Position numbers and translations under genes: made by a program. Under the pieces are notes generated by a model. The model was given only the letters and a program-made list of their open reading frames with translations. It ran no database searches and had not been told where the DNA came from. Positions 55,945-64,000 of a stretch of DNA of 64,000 nt are shown piece after piece. The stretch lies in NCBI GenBank assembly GCA_963782985.1, contig CAWALU010000014.1, positions 62,001 through 126,000 of the forward strand, in the 5' to 3' direction. Source of the stretch: CAVSWT01 sp963782985. GTDB lineage: Bacteria; Bacteroidota; Ignavibacteria; Ignavibacteriales; Ignavibacteriaceae. Within the stretch, counting starts at the first letter, position 1. Each line of letters begins with the position of its first letter.

Positions 55945-56356
55945 TTTCATAAAAACTCAGGAAATTAGTTCCAGTGTATTTAAGGGAAAACATACTACAA
56001 CTAAAAGAGAATTAATTGTTCTACCTGAAGGTGGAATCTTAATTGATACGCCGGGCATGCGTGAGTTTCAATTATGGAATGTATCAGAAGGATTAGATTC
56101 AACATTCAATGATATTGAATCTTTAACGACAAAATGCAAGTTTACTAATTGTTCTCATTCTATTGAAATTGGCTGTGCAATTTTAGAAGCACTAAATGAC
56201 GGTTCATTATCTATTGAAAGATATAAAAGTTATCAAAAACTTCAAAAAGAACAGTTATATCTCGAACAGAGACAAAGTATTTCTGCAAAATTGGCAAAGA
56301 AGGAATTGTCAAAAAAGATTAATAGATATCTAAAAGAAATCTATAAGTATCGCTAA
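55928..56356 (+). CDS. rsgA: RsgA-type GTPase, C-terminal fragment
   Basis: This frame continues RsgA after the indel. It contains KGKHTTTKRE (switch I), the G3 motif ILIDTPGMREF and the zinc-binding C-terminal CKFTNCSHSIEIGC segment, followed by a helical end. The first ATG is within the G3 motif (56057), so the fragment alone is not a functional start. Joined with the previous part it gives a protein of about 356 residues, the normal size. Confidence 0.85.
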   Translation, partial: SLLGNDFIKTQEISSSVFKGKHTTTKRELIVLPEGGILIDTPGMREFQLWNVSEGLDSTFNDIESLTTKCKFTNCSHSIEIGCAILEALNDGSLSIERYKSYQKLQKEQLYLEQRQSISAKLAKKELSKKINRYLKEIYKYR

Positions 56357-56457
56357 TTAAAATGTGTTGAATTATTTTTGTTTCAATATAGAGTTGATTT
56401 CAAATGCATTTTACCTAATATTGGAAAAGACCTTTTTGAACTAAACGTAAATTGTAA

Positions 56458-56646
56458 ATGAAAATAAAAGCAATTATAACCGGCACAACCGGAATGGTTG
56501 GCGAAGGCGTTATGCATGAATGCCTCCATCATCCCGCGGTGGAAGAAGTCCTTATTATAAATAGAAGAAAGAGCGGCTTTCAACATCCAAAATTAAGAGA
56601 AATAATTCATAATAATTTTACTGATTTCTCTGAGATTAAAACATGA
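56458..56646 (+). CDS. Rossmann-fold NAD(P)-binding (SDR-like) protein, N-terminal fragment
   Basis: The N-terminus has the dinucleotide motif ITGTTGMVGEGVMHECL, typical of an extended or atypical SDR. The frame stops at 56644 right after EIKT. Dropping one A of the A4 run at 56638-56641 gives EIKHDLIGYNACFFCLG, which runs into the next frame. The intact protein would have about 220 residues. The substrate is unknown. Confidence 0.75.
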   Translation: MKIKAIITGTTGMVGEGVMHECLHHPAVEEVLIINRRKSGFQHPKLREIIHNNFTDFSEIKT

Positions 56647-56647
56647 T

Positions 56648-57118
56648 TTGATTGGCTACAACGCTTGTTTCTTTTGTCTTGGCACAACATCCGTCGGCAA
56701 GAAAGAAGATGAATACACAAAGATCACTTTTGACATCACAAAAGCACTAGCCGATTTACTTGTGAAACTCAATACTGATATAACCTTCTGTTATATTTCC
56801 GGTGCGGGAACTGACAGCACTGAAAAGGGAAGAAGCATGTGGGCAAGAGTTAAAGGCAGAACTGAAAATTATATATTGAAATTAGGTTTCAGGCAAGCTT
56901 TTGCTTTTCGTCCCGGTATAATTATCCCTACAAAAGGACTTAGAAATACTTTGAGTTTTTATAAATATTTATCATTTCTTTTTCCAATTGTAAAACTATT
57001 ATTTCCAAAATATATCTGCTCATTAAAAGAAATAGGTTTAGCAATGATAAACTCTGTGAATAAAGGTTATGATAAAAATGTTTTGGAGAACGTAGGATAT
57101 AAAAAAGCTTGCAAATAA
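56648..57118 (+). CDS. Rossmann-fold NAD(P)-binding (SDR-like) protein, C-terminal fragment
   Basis: This frame continues the preceding fragment. It has ACFFCLGTTSVGKKEDEY, as in the NAD-dependent epimerase-like family, followed by CYISGAGTDS and ARVKGRTEN, the region where the catalytic Lys is expected. The next section is helical (GLRNTLSFYKYLSFLFPI). The TTG at 56648 was probably not used as a start in the ancestor. Confidence 0.75.
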   Translation: MIGYNACFFCLGTTSVGKKEDEYTKITFDITKALADLLVKLNTDITFCYISGAGTDSTEKGRSMWARVKGRTENYILKLGFRQAFAFRPGIIIPTKGLRNTLSFYKYLSFLFPIVKLLFPKYICSLKEIGLAMINSVNKGYDKNVLENVGYKKACK

Positions 57119-57157
57119 TTAAATTATTTTATGAATAATCTGAAACTACTTTTCTAA

Positions 57158-57727
57158 ATGTACGAATACCAAACCCAAGGATTTTTTGCTCAATGCACCG
57201 GAAAGATGGAAGAACTTTGTGAACAAGAATTAATTGAACTCGGCGCCGCTGAAACTAAAATTGATTATAAGGGAGTTTATTTCAAATCTGATATTCCAAC
57301 AATTTATAAAATTAATTACGTTTCACGTCTTTTGTCTCGTGTACTTGCTCCTTTAGTAATTTTTCCATGTCATAATACAAACACTCTAATTAAAAGAGCG
57401 AAGAAAATTAATTGGGAAGATTTTTGTTCACTTGAAAAAACATTTTCAATTAGCGCCTCCGTTTCCAAAAGCCAAATCACTAATTCATTGTATGCATCAC
57501 AATGTTTAAAGGATGGGATCGTAGATTATTTTAGAGAGAAATATGGCAAGCGTCCCAACGTTGAAGTTGTAAATCCTGATGTGCGTCTAAATCTTCATAT
57601 CAATAAAGACACTGCTATAATTAGTCTTGATACATCCGGTGAATCGCTGCACAAAAGAGGGATACAGGCTTCTTGCCGGAGAAGCGCCTATGCAGGAAAC
57701 TCTCGCAGCCGCAATTATAAATATTAG
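57158..57727 (+). CDS. RlmL/RlmK-type 23S rRNA methyltransferase, N-terminal fragment
   Basis: The N-terminal part carries a THUMP domain (about 50-160) typical of RlmL-type enzymes, which methylate guanosine in 23S rRNA. It ends with IISLDTSGESLHKRG, after which an extra G in the GGG at 57659-57661 shifts the frame. The ancestral reading is LHKRGYRLLAGEAPMQETLA, with the methyltransferase domain in the next frame. Confidence 0.82.
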   Translation: MYEYQTQGFFAQCTGKMEELCEQELIELGAAETKIDYKGVYFKSDIPTIYKINYVSRLLSRVLAPLVIFPCHNTNTLIKRAKKINWEDFCSLEKTFSISASVSKSQITNSLYASQCLKDGIVDYFREKYGKRPNVEVVNPDVRLNLHINKDTAIISLDTSGESLHKRGIQASCRRSAYAGNSRSRNYKY

Positions 57728-58325
57728 CAAGTGGGATGGAGAAAATCCATTATGGGATCCGATGTGCGGTTCGGGGACAATAATTTGTGAAGCGTTAATG
57801 CATTACTGTAGAATCCCGGCACAATATCTACGTAAGAAATTTGGATTTTTTAATATGCCGGAATTTGACCAGGAAGAATGGAAAAAAGTTATGAATGAAT
57901 ACGACAGTAAAATTCGTCCGCTGCCGAAAAATATTATTAAAGGAAGTGATAAATCTCCCAATGCAATAGAAGTTGCGAAAAGTAATTTATCCCGTCTTCC
58001 TTATTCCGATTCGGTTGAGCTTTCATGTAAACCATTTCAAAGAGTAAAAAGTTTTGAAGATGGAACTATAATTGTAAATCCGCCTTATGGAATGAGGCTG
58101 GGAAAGTTGGAGGAGGTTCAAACTCTTTACAAAGAATTGGGCGATTATCTTAAAACAAATTGCAACGGCACAACAGCTTTTATTTATACCGGCGAGCCTT
58201 CACTACGAAAATCAATTGGCTTAAAAACTTCAAGAAGAATTCATCTCGATAATGGAAAATTAGAAGGCGTGCTTTTGCAAATTGATAGTTATAAAGGAAG
58301 CAAAAAGAAAAAATGGGAAGTATAA
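57660..58325 (+). CDS. RlmL/RlmK-type 23S rRNA methyltransferase, C-terminal fragment
   Basis: This frame holds the methyltransferase domain: WDPMCGSGTIICEAL is motif I, and IIVNPPYGMRL is motif IV with the NPPY catalytic residues. With the preceding fragment it gives about 388 residues, the usual length. The in-frame ORF starts upstream at 57627, but those residues are not part of the original protein. Confidence 0.82.
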   Translation, partial: GYRLLAGEAPMQETLAAAIINISKWDGENPLWDPMCGSGTIICEALMHYCRIPAQYLRKKFGFFNMPEFDQEEWKKVMNEYDSKIRPLPKNIIKGSDKSPNAIEVAKSNLSRLPYSDSVELSCKPFQRVKSFEDGTIIVNPPYGMRLGKLEEVQTLYKELGDYLKTNCNGTTAFIYTGEPSLRKSIGLKTSRRIHLDNGKLEGVLLQIDSYKGSKKKKWEV

Positions 58326-58431
58326 ATTTTATAGCTAGTGTTGAAAAAAGAATTCTCGCATTTTACATTTAGATGATTTAATTTATTTAAATAAAAAGGA
58401 TTTAATATCTTAAGAACATTTGAATTTTTAA

Positions 58432-58444
58432 GTCCCATTGGGAC
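58432..58444. repeat. REP-like palindrome 1 (left of the transposase)
   Basis: GTCCCATTGGGAC is a perfect palindrome around a central T. It shares the GTCCC/GGGAC arms with three other elements at 58483, 58987 and 59039. Confidence 0.8.
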
Positions 58445-58480
58445 GAAATATTTATAGAATTATTATAAAACCAACACGAT

Positions 58481-58497
58481 TTGTCCCATAGGGACAA
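58481..58497. repeat. REP-like palindrome 2 (left of the transposase)
   Basis: TTGTCCC and GGGACAA arms surround ATA. It is 51 bases right of palindrome 1 and 14 bases before the transposase start. Confidence 0.8.
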
Positions 58498-58510
58498 CAT
58501 AGAATGACTA

Positions 58511-58972
58511 ATGGCTAATACATTCACTCAAATTTATCTGCATCTGGTTTTTGCTGTTCAAAATAGAATTTCACTCATACATCCTGAATGGCAGACCGAG
58601 CTATATAAATATATAACCGGGATAGTTCAAAATAATAATCATAAATTAATTGCCATAAGTGGGATGCCTAATCATCTACATATCGCAATTGGATATAAAC
58701 CACATCAATTAATTCCGGAATTATTGCAAGATATAAAAGGAGACTCCTCAAAATGGATAAATAGAAAGAAATTAGTACCCGGGAAATTTAATTGGCAGGC
58801 TGGCTACGGTGCCTTTTCTTTTTCACATTCACAGATTGACAAAGTTGTGAAATACATAATTAATCAGGAAGAGCATCATAAAAAACAGACATTTCAAAAG
58901 GAATATACGAACATGCTGACAAAATATAATTTATCATTTGATGAAAAATATATTTTGATCGATGTTAAATAA
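58511..58972 (+). mobile_element. REP-associated tyrosine transposase (RAYT, Y1/IS200-like)
   Basis: This is a 153-residue Y1 transposase, complete in frame. The HUH motif is HLHIAIG near residue 55. The presumed catalytic tyrosine is in VVKYIINQEEHH near 113, followed by the usual Gln/Glu-His stretch. The N-terminal FTQIYLHLVFAVQNR is the family start. RAYTs are domesticated transposases that process REP palindromes in single-stranded DNA. Four such palindromes lie within 90 bases, two on each side. Confidence 0.9.
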
Positions 58973-58986
58973 AATTAATTTATGTC

Positions 58987-58999
58987 GTCCCGATGGGAC
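58987..58999. repeat. REP-like palindrome 3 (right of the transposase)
   Basis: GTCCC and GGGAC arms around GAT. It is 15 bases after the transposase stop. Confidence 0.8.
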
Positions 59000-59035
59000 T
59001 TTTTGTCGAATGGTGCCTATTGATTCTATAAATAT

Positions 59036-59055
59036 TTTGTCCCTAATGGGACAAA
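59036..59055. repeat. REP-like palindrome 4 (right of the transposase)
   Basis: TTTGTCCC and GGGACAAA, 8-base perfect arms around TAAT. It is 52 bases from palindrome 3, matching the spacing on the left side. Confidence 0.8.
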
Positions 59056-59170
59056 TAACGAAATGATATTTTCATCTATTCAAGTTCATTTTTAGTTCTC
59101 TCCAATTCCTCCCATCTTTCAAAAATCTTTTTAACTTTTTCTTTTGCTGTCTTCCAGTTGCTTGTTTAGC

Positions 59171-60979
59171 TCATTTGTTTGCGCTTGCATATTTTTCATA
59201 AAAGTCTCGAGAGGTAAATATTTTTTCAATTCTTTCAACTTCTGATTCTGCTGCAATTATTTTTTCTTCAATTGTTTCAAGCTCCAGTTTATCTTTGTAG
59301 CTCATCTTTTTAGGCTGACTGGATTTTGTTTTGCTCGAAGAAGTGTCCGTTTCTTTTTTCTGTAATGGTTTGGATTTTTCTTCTTCTTGAATTCTCAAAT
59401 TTCTCTTTTGTATATAATAATCATAATCGCCTTCGCTGTAATAAATTTCTTCTTTGCCTTCGAACGCTAATATGCCGCCGCAAACTCGATTCAAAAAATA
59501 TCTATCGTGACTAACAACAATAACGCAACCTGCAAAAGATAAAAGAGCTTCTTCAAGCATGCGCAGAGTAGGGAGGTCGAGGTCATTTGTCGGTTCATCC
59601 AGCATTAAAAAATTTCCGCCGGCGCATAAAATTTTTGCAAGTGTTAATCGGCTTTTTTCGCCGCCGGAAAGTTTTCCCACTTGTGTATTTATTCTGTCAT
59701 CCGAAAAAAGAAAACGTCTTAGGTAAGTCCAAACGCTTAACTGCTGTTTGCCAAACATTACCGTTTCGTTTCCTTCGCCTATAGCCTTCATAACAGAATC
59801 ATCATCATTCAAAAATAGTCTCGACTGATCAACATAATTGAATTTTGTTGTTTCACCAATTTCAATTGTCCCTTTTGAAGGAGATATTTCTCCAAGTATA
59901 GTTTTTAATAGCGTTGTTTTGCCTGATCCATTTTGTCCAACAATACCAATGTTTTTTCCGGCTTCGAAATTAAAACTAAAATTATTGAACAAAATCTTTC
60001 CGCCGAGATTAATTCCTAAATCTTTAATCTCAACAACTTTTTTCCCCAATCTTTCCGCAGGGGGAATAATCAAATCAACATCAAGTTCTACTTCATCATT
60101 TGCCTGCGATGCAACTTCATAATAATTATCCAGCCGACTTTTTGCTTTTGTTCTGCGCGCCCTTGGTCCGCGTCTTACCCATTCTAATTCACGCTTTAAA
60201 AACATTTGTCTTTTCTTCTCTTCGACTTCAGCAATAGCTAGTCGCTCAGATTTGTTAATTAAATATTCTGTGTAATTTCCTTGATGAGAATAGAAAGCGC
60301 CGGAGGAAAGTTCAACAATTCTATTTGCAATTCGATCCAAAAAATAACGGTCATGTGTAACAAAGATGCAAGTTCCTTTATAGCCTGAAAGAAAATCTTC
60401 AAGCCATTCAATTGATTTTGTATCGAGATGATTAGTTGGTTCATCAAGAATTAATAAATCAGGATTGGAAATTAGAGCGCGACAAATTGCAACGCGTCTT
60501 TTTTCTCCGCCCGATAAAGTTGAAACTATTCTTTCAGATTCAGGAGCATTTAAAGATTGAATTAGAATATTAATTCTTTTTTCAAGATTCCAAGAATCCA
60601 ATCGCAGAATCAATTCTTCAAGTTGATGTTTTCTCGGAGATTCGTAATGCGTTTGTTCATATTCCTGAATTAAATTCAGTTCAGCTTGTGCGCCTGATAA
60701 AATATTTTTGTATACATTTTCAGATTCTTGCAGAGTAAATTCTTGTGGAAGAAAACTAATCATCAGATCTTTTTTCTTTGCCACTTCGCCTGAGTCCGGT
60801 AAAATTAATCCTGAAATAATTTTTAAAAAAGTAGATTTGCCGGATCCGTTTCTTCCCACTAATCCTATCCGATCGCCCTCATGTACGCTTAGCGATGCTT
60901 TATCAAGAATTATCTGATCACCAAAATGAATTTCTAATTCTAATGCAGTTAAAATTACAGGCGCAATATTTTCAGACAT
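59171..60979 (-). CDS. ABC-F family ATPase (Uup-like)
   Basis: This cytoplasmic protein has two ABC ATPase domains (about residues 5-240 and 320-520) without membrane spans, as in ribosome-associated ABC-F proteins. Walker A sequences GRNGSGKST and GQNGSGKTT, and LSGGEKRR and LSGGEKSR signatures, are visible. The ATG at 60979 is preferred over a TTG 15 bases upstream. The frame ends at 59171 with YASANK, but the minus strand continues in other frames down to 59076 with QTNELNKQLEDSKRK and ERWEELERTKNELE, typical of the Uup C-terminal coiled coil. Two one-base shifts (near 59186 and in the A5 run at 59136-59140) would restore it. Its substrate is the ribosome; the exact role is unknown. Confidence 0.88.
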   Translation of the reverse strand: MSENIAPVILTALELEIHFGDQIILDKASLSVHEGDRIGLVGRNGSGKSTFLKIISGLILPDSGEVAKKKDLMISFLPQEFTLQESENVYKNILSGAQAELNLIQEYEQTHYESPRKHQLEELILRLDSWNLEKRINILIQSLNAPESERIVSTLSGGEKRRVAICRALISNPDLLILDEPTNHLDTKSIEWLEDFLSGYKGTCIFVTHDRYFLDRIANRIVELSSGAFYSHQGNYTEYLINKSERLAIAEVEEKKRQMFLKRELEWVRRGPRARRTKAKSRLDNYYEVASQANDEVELDVDLIIPPAERLGKKVVEIKDLGINLGGKILFNNFSFNFEAGKNIGIVGQNGSGKTTLLKTILGEISPSKGTIEIGETTKFNYVDQSRLFLNDDDSVMKAIGEGNETVMFGKQQLSVWTYLRRFLFSDDRINTQVGKLSGGEKSRLTLAKILCAGGNFLMLDEPTNDLDLPTLRMLEEALLSFAGCVIVVSHDRYFLNRVCGGILAFEGKEEIYYSEGDYDYYIQKRNLRIQEEEKSKPLQKKETDTSSSKTKSSQPKKMSYKDKLELETIEEKIIAAESEVERIEKIFTSRDFYEKYASANK

Positions 60980-61153
60980 AACAAATATTTTCAAATTAAA
61001 TTAAGGCGCTAATATACGGTAAGTAAAATTAATCATTCATTTTATTTATTTAGCCAAATCTCAACACAAATTTAGTTTGAATGAATATTAGCCCTCGTCT
61101 TGAATAGTTAGTTTTTATTTTTAAATTCAAGCGTCATTTTAAAAACAATTTTT

Positions 61154-61573
61154 ATGGAAAATAAATTTTACATCTCGACCGATAAATCAAAACTTGATAT
61201 TAATTTGATTTTTAATTTTCTAAATAAAAAATCTTATTGGGCAAATGGAAGAAGCATTGAAACGGTAAAAAAAACTATTGAACATTCTTTATGCTTTGGA
61301 GTTTACACAAATAATAAACAAGTAGGCTTTGCGCGAGTAGTAACGGATTATGCCGTCTTTGCCTGGATAATGGATGTATTTATAATTGAAGAACATCGGG
61401 GAAATGGTTTCGCAAAATTATTAATGAAAAATATTTTAGAACATCCTGCATTAAAAGGAATTGAAAGATGGAGATTGGCTACTACAGATGCCCATAGTTT
61501 GTACGAACAATTTGGTTTTAAAATACTTTCTAATCCGAAAAACTTAATGGAACTAATAGTCAAAACAAATTAA
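61154..61573 (+). CDS. GNAT family N-acetyltransferase
   Basis: This is a 139-residue acetyltransferase. The acetyl-CoA-binding motif is EEHRGNGFAKLLMKNIL near 78-94, with the preceding beta strand (WIMDVFI) and the C-terminal YEQFGFK motif. The substrate is unknown. The gene stands alone between the ABC-F gene (divergent) and folP. Confidence 0.88.
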   Translation: MENKFYISTDKSKLDINLIFNFLNKKSYWANGRSIETVKKTIEHSLCFGVYTNNKQVGFARVVTDYAVFAWIMDVFIIEEHRGNGFAKLLMKNILEHPALKGIERWRLATTDAHSLYEQFGFKILSNPKNLMELIVKTN

Positions 61574-61642
61574 AAATTCTCACCTTAAAGTTTTATCTTT
61601 GTAAATAATTTCCCAAAAAATAAAATCTACTAAATATTTATT

Positions 61643-62479
61643 TTGAAAGAACAACATCTAAAATATAAAATCGGCAACCGCATTTTTGATTTTAGAAATC
61701 CTTGCGTAATGGGAATTCTAAACATTACTCCCGATTCATTTTCGGATGGTGGATTATATTTTAATTTAAATGACGCCGTAAATCATGCATTTAAAATGAT
61801 TGACGAAGGCGCGGATATTGTTGATATAGGCGGAGAATCCACTAAGCCGGGTTCAGATTTTGTAACTGTCGATGAAGAAATTAACCGTGTTATTCCAGTT
61901 ATAAAAGTAATACTTGATAAAAAACCAGAAGCAATAATATCAGTGGATACTACAAAAAGTATTGTTGCGGAAGAGGCGCTAAAAAACGGCGCGCAAATTA
62001 TTAATGATATTAGCGGATTGACTTTTGATTCAAATATGTCAAAAGTTATTTCAAAATATGATGCCGCTGTTGTAATAATGCATATCAAGGGCACGCCAAA
62101 AACTATGCAGCAAAATCCATCTTATGACGACGTTGTAAATGAAGTTTATAATTTTTTAAAGTTGCAAATCGTAAAAGCAAAAGAGGCTGGCAACTCAAAA
62201 ATTATAATCGATCCCGGAATTGGATTCGGAAAAAGAATTCAGGATAATTTTGAATTAATAAAAAATTTAAGCGAGTTTAAAGAATTAAATTATCCTATTT
62301 TAATTGGGCTGTCTAGAAAATCTTTTATAGGAAAAACTTTAGATTTAGATATTGAAAAAAGAGACACTGCTTCCGCGGTGTTGGAAGGACTTGCAATAAA
62401 AAATGGCGCGGGCATAATTAGAACGCACAATGTTAAAAACGCTGTTCAAGTTTGTAAATTATTCAATCAATTAAATTAA
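61643..62479 (+). CDS. folP: Dihydropteroate synthase
   Basis: This enzyme joins pterin pyrophosphate and p-aminobenzoate in folate synthesis, and is the target of sulfonamides. It is a TIM barrel of 278 residues, with MGILNITPDSFSDGG, GADIVDIGGESTKPG and the IGLSRKSF segment. The TTG start at 61643 lacks a good ribosome-binding site, but the N-terminus fits the family. It precedes cdaA by 6 bases. Confidence 0.95.
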   Translation: MKEQHLKYKIGNRIFDFRNPCVMGILNITPDSFSDGGLYFNLNDAVNHAFKMIDEGADIVDIGGESTKPGSDFVTVDEEINRVIPVIKVILDKKPEAIISVDTTKSIVAEEALKNGAQIINDISGLTFDSNMSKVISKYDAAVVIMHIKGTPKTMQQNPSYDDVVNEVYNFLKLQIVKAKEAGNSKIIIDPGIGFGKRIQDNFELIKNLSEFKELNYPILIGLSRKSFIGKTLDLDIEKRDTASAVLEGLAIKNGAGIIRTHNVKNAVQVCKLFNQLN

Positions 62480-62485
62480 AAATAA

Positions 62486-63304
62486 ATGTTCGATCTTTTT
62501 AAAATTGGCTTTCTAACCGTATCCTTTATTGACGTGCTGGATATTGTAATTGTTACGTATATCGTTTATCGCTTGTACATTCTTTTAAGGGGAACAATCG
62601 CCGCGCAGATATTTTTAGGGTTAATGATAATTTTAATTTTATCATTTATTGCGCAAGCGGCAAATCTAAGGGCGTTAAGCTGGCTGTTAAAATTAGTAAC
62701 CGATATTTGGGTAATAGCATTTGTAATTTTATTTCAACCTGAAATTAGAAGACTGCTTGTAATTGTGGCGCGCAACAGATTCTTCACTCTTTTTGTAAAA
62801 TCAAATTCTCCCCAGGAGGCTGAGATTGTTACCGAAGCGGCATTTGAACTTTCGCAGCATCAGCACGGCGCATTAATGATATTAATTAAATCAACCGGCA
62901 TACGCGGATTTACTGAAACCGGCGAACAAATAAATGCTCGTTTAAGTAAAGACCTTTTGCGCGCAATATTTTTCCCGCGCGCCGCTTTGCATGACGGCGC
63001 AGTGGTAATTAAAAATGATGTTATCGAAGCGGCAAGATGCACGCTTCCATTAAGCGCTACAACTTCTATTAATGGCGAGTCGCTGGGAATGAGGCACCGC
63101 GCAGGGTTGGGAATTTCAGAGCAAGCTGACGTGGTAAGCGTTATTGTTTCCGAAGAAACAGGGGGAATTTCTATTGCCGAAGATGGGGTTTTGACAAGAG
63201 GTTTGTCTAAAGATGCGTTAAAGAAAAAATTAACCGAATCATTTAAACCGCCGGCAATTAAGGGCTGGAAAGCTATTATTGAACAAATTAAAAAAGATAA
63301 ATAA
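62486..63304 (+). CDS. cdaA: Diadenylate cyclase
   Basis: This enzyme makes cyclic di-AMP, a second messenger involved in osmolyte and potassium control. Three hydrophobic helices lie at about 12-95, followed by the DisA_N catalytic domain at about 100-270 with the DGA motif (LHDGAVVI) and GMRHRAGLG (RHR). The length of 272 is typical. The order folP-cdaA is a common arrangement in the Bacteroidetes group. Confidence 0.95.
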   Translation: MFDLFKIGFLTVSFIDVLDIVIVTYIVYRLYILLRGTIAAQIFLGLMIILILSFIAQAANLRALSWLLKLVTDIWVIAFVILFQPEIRRLLVIVARNRFFTLFVKSNSPQEAEIVTEAAFELSQHQHGALMILIKSTGIRGFTETGEQINARLSKDLLRAIFFPRAALHDGAVVIKNDVIEAARCTLPLSATTSINGESLGMRHRAGLGISEQADVVSVIVSEETGGISIAEDGVLTRGLSKDALKKKLTESFKPPAIKGWKAIIEQIKKDK

Positions 63305-63947
63305 TATTTCAGCAGTTATTCCTTTTTATAATGAAAGTAAAAATCTAAATAAAATTATAACGGAAACTTTATCTTACGTTGATGTTGTTATTGCGGTCAA
63401 CGACGGTTCAACTGACAATTCTATAAATCAAATTCCTTCTTCCAATAAAATAATTTTAATTACTTCAGATAAAAATTATGGCAAAGGTCATGCATTAACT
63501 CTTGGATTTAAAAGATCGACTGAAATTAATTCAGATGTAACCGTTACGCTTGACGCCGACTTACAGCACGATCCGAAATTAATTTCTGAATTAATTAAAA
63601 TGATATCTAACTTTGAAATAGTAATTGGTAATCGGCTAAACAATTTATCTGCTATGCCGGCGCATAGAATTTTAAGCAACAAAATAACTTCATCATTACT
63701 TTCAATAAAAACTCATCAAAAAATAATTGATAGTCAATGCGGTTTTAGAGCATACCGGACTTCTATTTTGAAAGATATTTTACCGCGGTCAAACGGCTTT
63801 GAAGCTGAAAGCGAAATTTTGGTAAGTGCCGCTAAGAAGAATTATAAAATTGGGTTTGTTGATATTCCCACAATTTATGGGGAAGAAAAAAGTAAAATGA
63901 AAAACTACGAAACTATAAAAGGTTTTTTAAAAGTTCTATTTTCGTAA
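63279..63947 (+). CDS. Glycosyltransferase family 2
   Basis: This 222-residue GT-A enzyme resembles dolichyl-phosphate mannose synthases. The N-terminal AVIPFYNE motif, NDGSTDNS and the DAD metal-binding motif (TLDADLQHDP near 93) are present, and an QCGFRAYR segment follows later. No membrane domain is seen. The TTG start at 63279 overlaps cdaA by 26 bases. The acceptor is unknown. It ends 53 bases before the window edge. Confidence 0.85.
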   Translation: MNKLKKINNISAVIPFYNESKNLNKIITETLSYVDVVIAVNDGSTDNSINQIPSSNKIILITSDKNYGKGHALTLGFKRSTEINSDVTVTLDADLQHDPKLISELIKMISNFEIVIGNRLNNLSAMPAHRILSNKITSSLLSIKTHQKIIDSQCGFRAYRTSILKDILPRSNGFEAESEILVSAAKKNYKIGFVDIPTIYGEEKSKMKNYETIKGFLKVLFS

Positions 63948-64000
63948 GTGATATCACAAAGAACTTATATTAATAAAACTTTATATAAATAAAATTGATT

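Noticed and set aside
58432..59055. Repeat set as a CRISPR array
   Set aside because: The repeats are palindromes of variable loop flanking a transposase, spaced in two pairs; they are not a regular direct-repeat/spacer array.

Overview
The window is AT-rich, about 64 kb, and looks chromosomal. It fits a free-living member of the Ignavibacteria or a close relative in the Bacteroidetes/Chlorobi group. The main clue is three secreted proteins ending in Por-type (type IX) sorting tails with the N(F/Y)PNPFNP signature. GWxTD, CotH/lamin-tail, FtsE, VanZ and folP-cdaA gene content agrees. TTG starts appear often (VanZ, topoisomerase IB, folP, pyrK). This placement is inference; there is no rRNA in the window.

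Layout. 0-6.2 kb: metabolite repair (nnr), VanZ, a TonB-type protein, a queuosine-precursor transporter and a malic enzyme-phosphotransacetylase fusion. 6.3-6.9 kb: a mazE/mazF pair whose toxin has an in-frame stop. 7.0-10.6 kb: a secreted CotH/lamin-tail protein split by a one-base shift. 10.6-18.9 kb: signalling and envelope-stress genes, namely a methyltransferase, a lipoprotein-type SpoIIE phosphatase divergent from an orphan receiver, two MscS channels around a 49-residue membrane peptide, a Cas2-like small protein, topoisomerase IB and a DUF3185 peptide. 19.1 kb: tRNA-Ser(GCT). 19.2-23.4 kb: a zinc-uptake ABC operon with a putative outer-membrane barrel and a Cys/His-rich small protein. 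23.6-28.9 kb: glutaryl-CoA-dehydrogenase-like enzyme, guaB, a glycosyltransferase and purD. 29-35.4 kb: two secreted type IX cargo proteins, an extended RpiB and a frameshifted beta-propeller gene. 35.6-45.1 kb: housekeeping (pyrK-pyrD-folC, rho, GWxTD-pdxA-methyltransferase-ftsE, adk, tadA). 45.2-47.7 kb: a PRC-barrel cassette between two tRNA-Arg genes. 48 kb: a probable SRP RNA. 48.1-55.1 kb: nagB, rqcH, a POT peptide transporter, a PASTA protein, rpe and nagA. 55.3-59.2 kb: rsgA, a Rossmann-fold gene, rlmL and the 3' end of an ABC-F gene, all interrupted by single-base indels, around an intact REP-associated transposase framed by four palindromes. 61-64 kb: GNAT, folP, cdaA and a family 2 glycosyltransferase.

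The most interesting signals are: (1) the transposase with a symmetric pair of REP-like palindromes on each side, inside a cluster of frameshifted genes; (2) a 28-nt semi-palindromic segment present in frame in two of the three type IX tails, which looks like a small repeat absorbed into coding sequence; (3) a membrane SpoIIE phosphatase with an extracellular starch-binding-like domain; (4) a solitary Cas2-like protein in an envelope-stress neighbourhood; (5) a PRC-barrel cassette bounded by tRNA-Arg genes and a tRNA-like fragment. The many one-base indels, mostly in short homopolymers, could be assembly errors, and this should be settled first.
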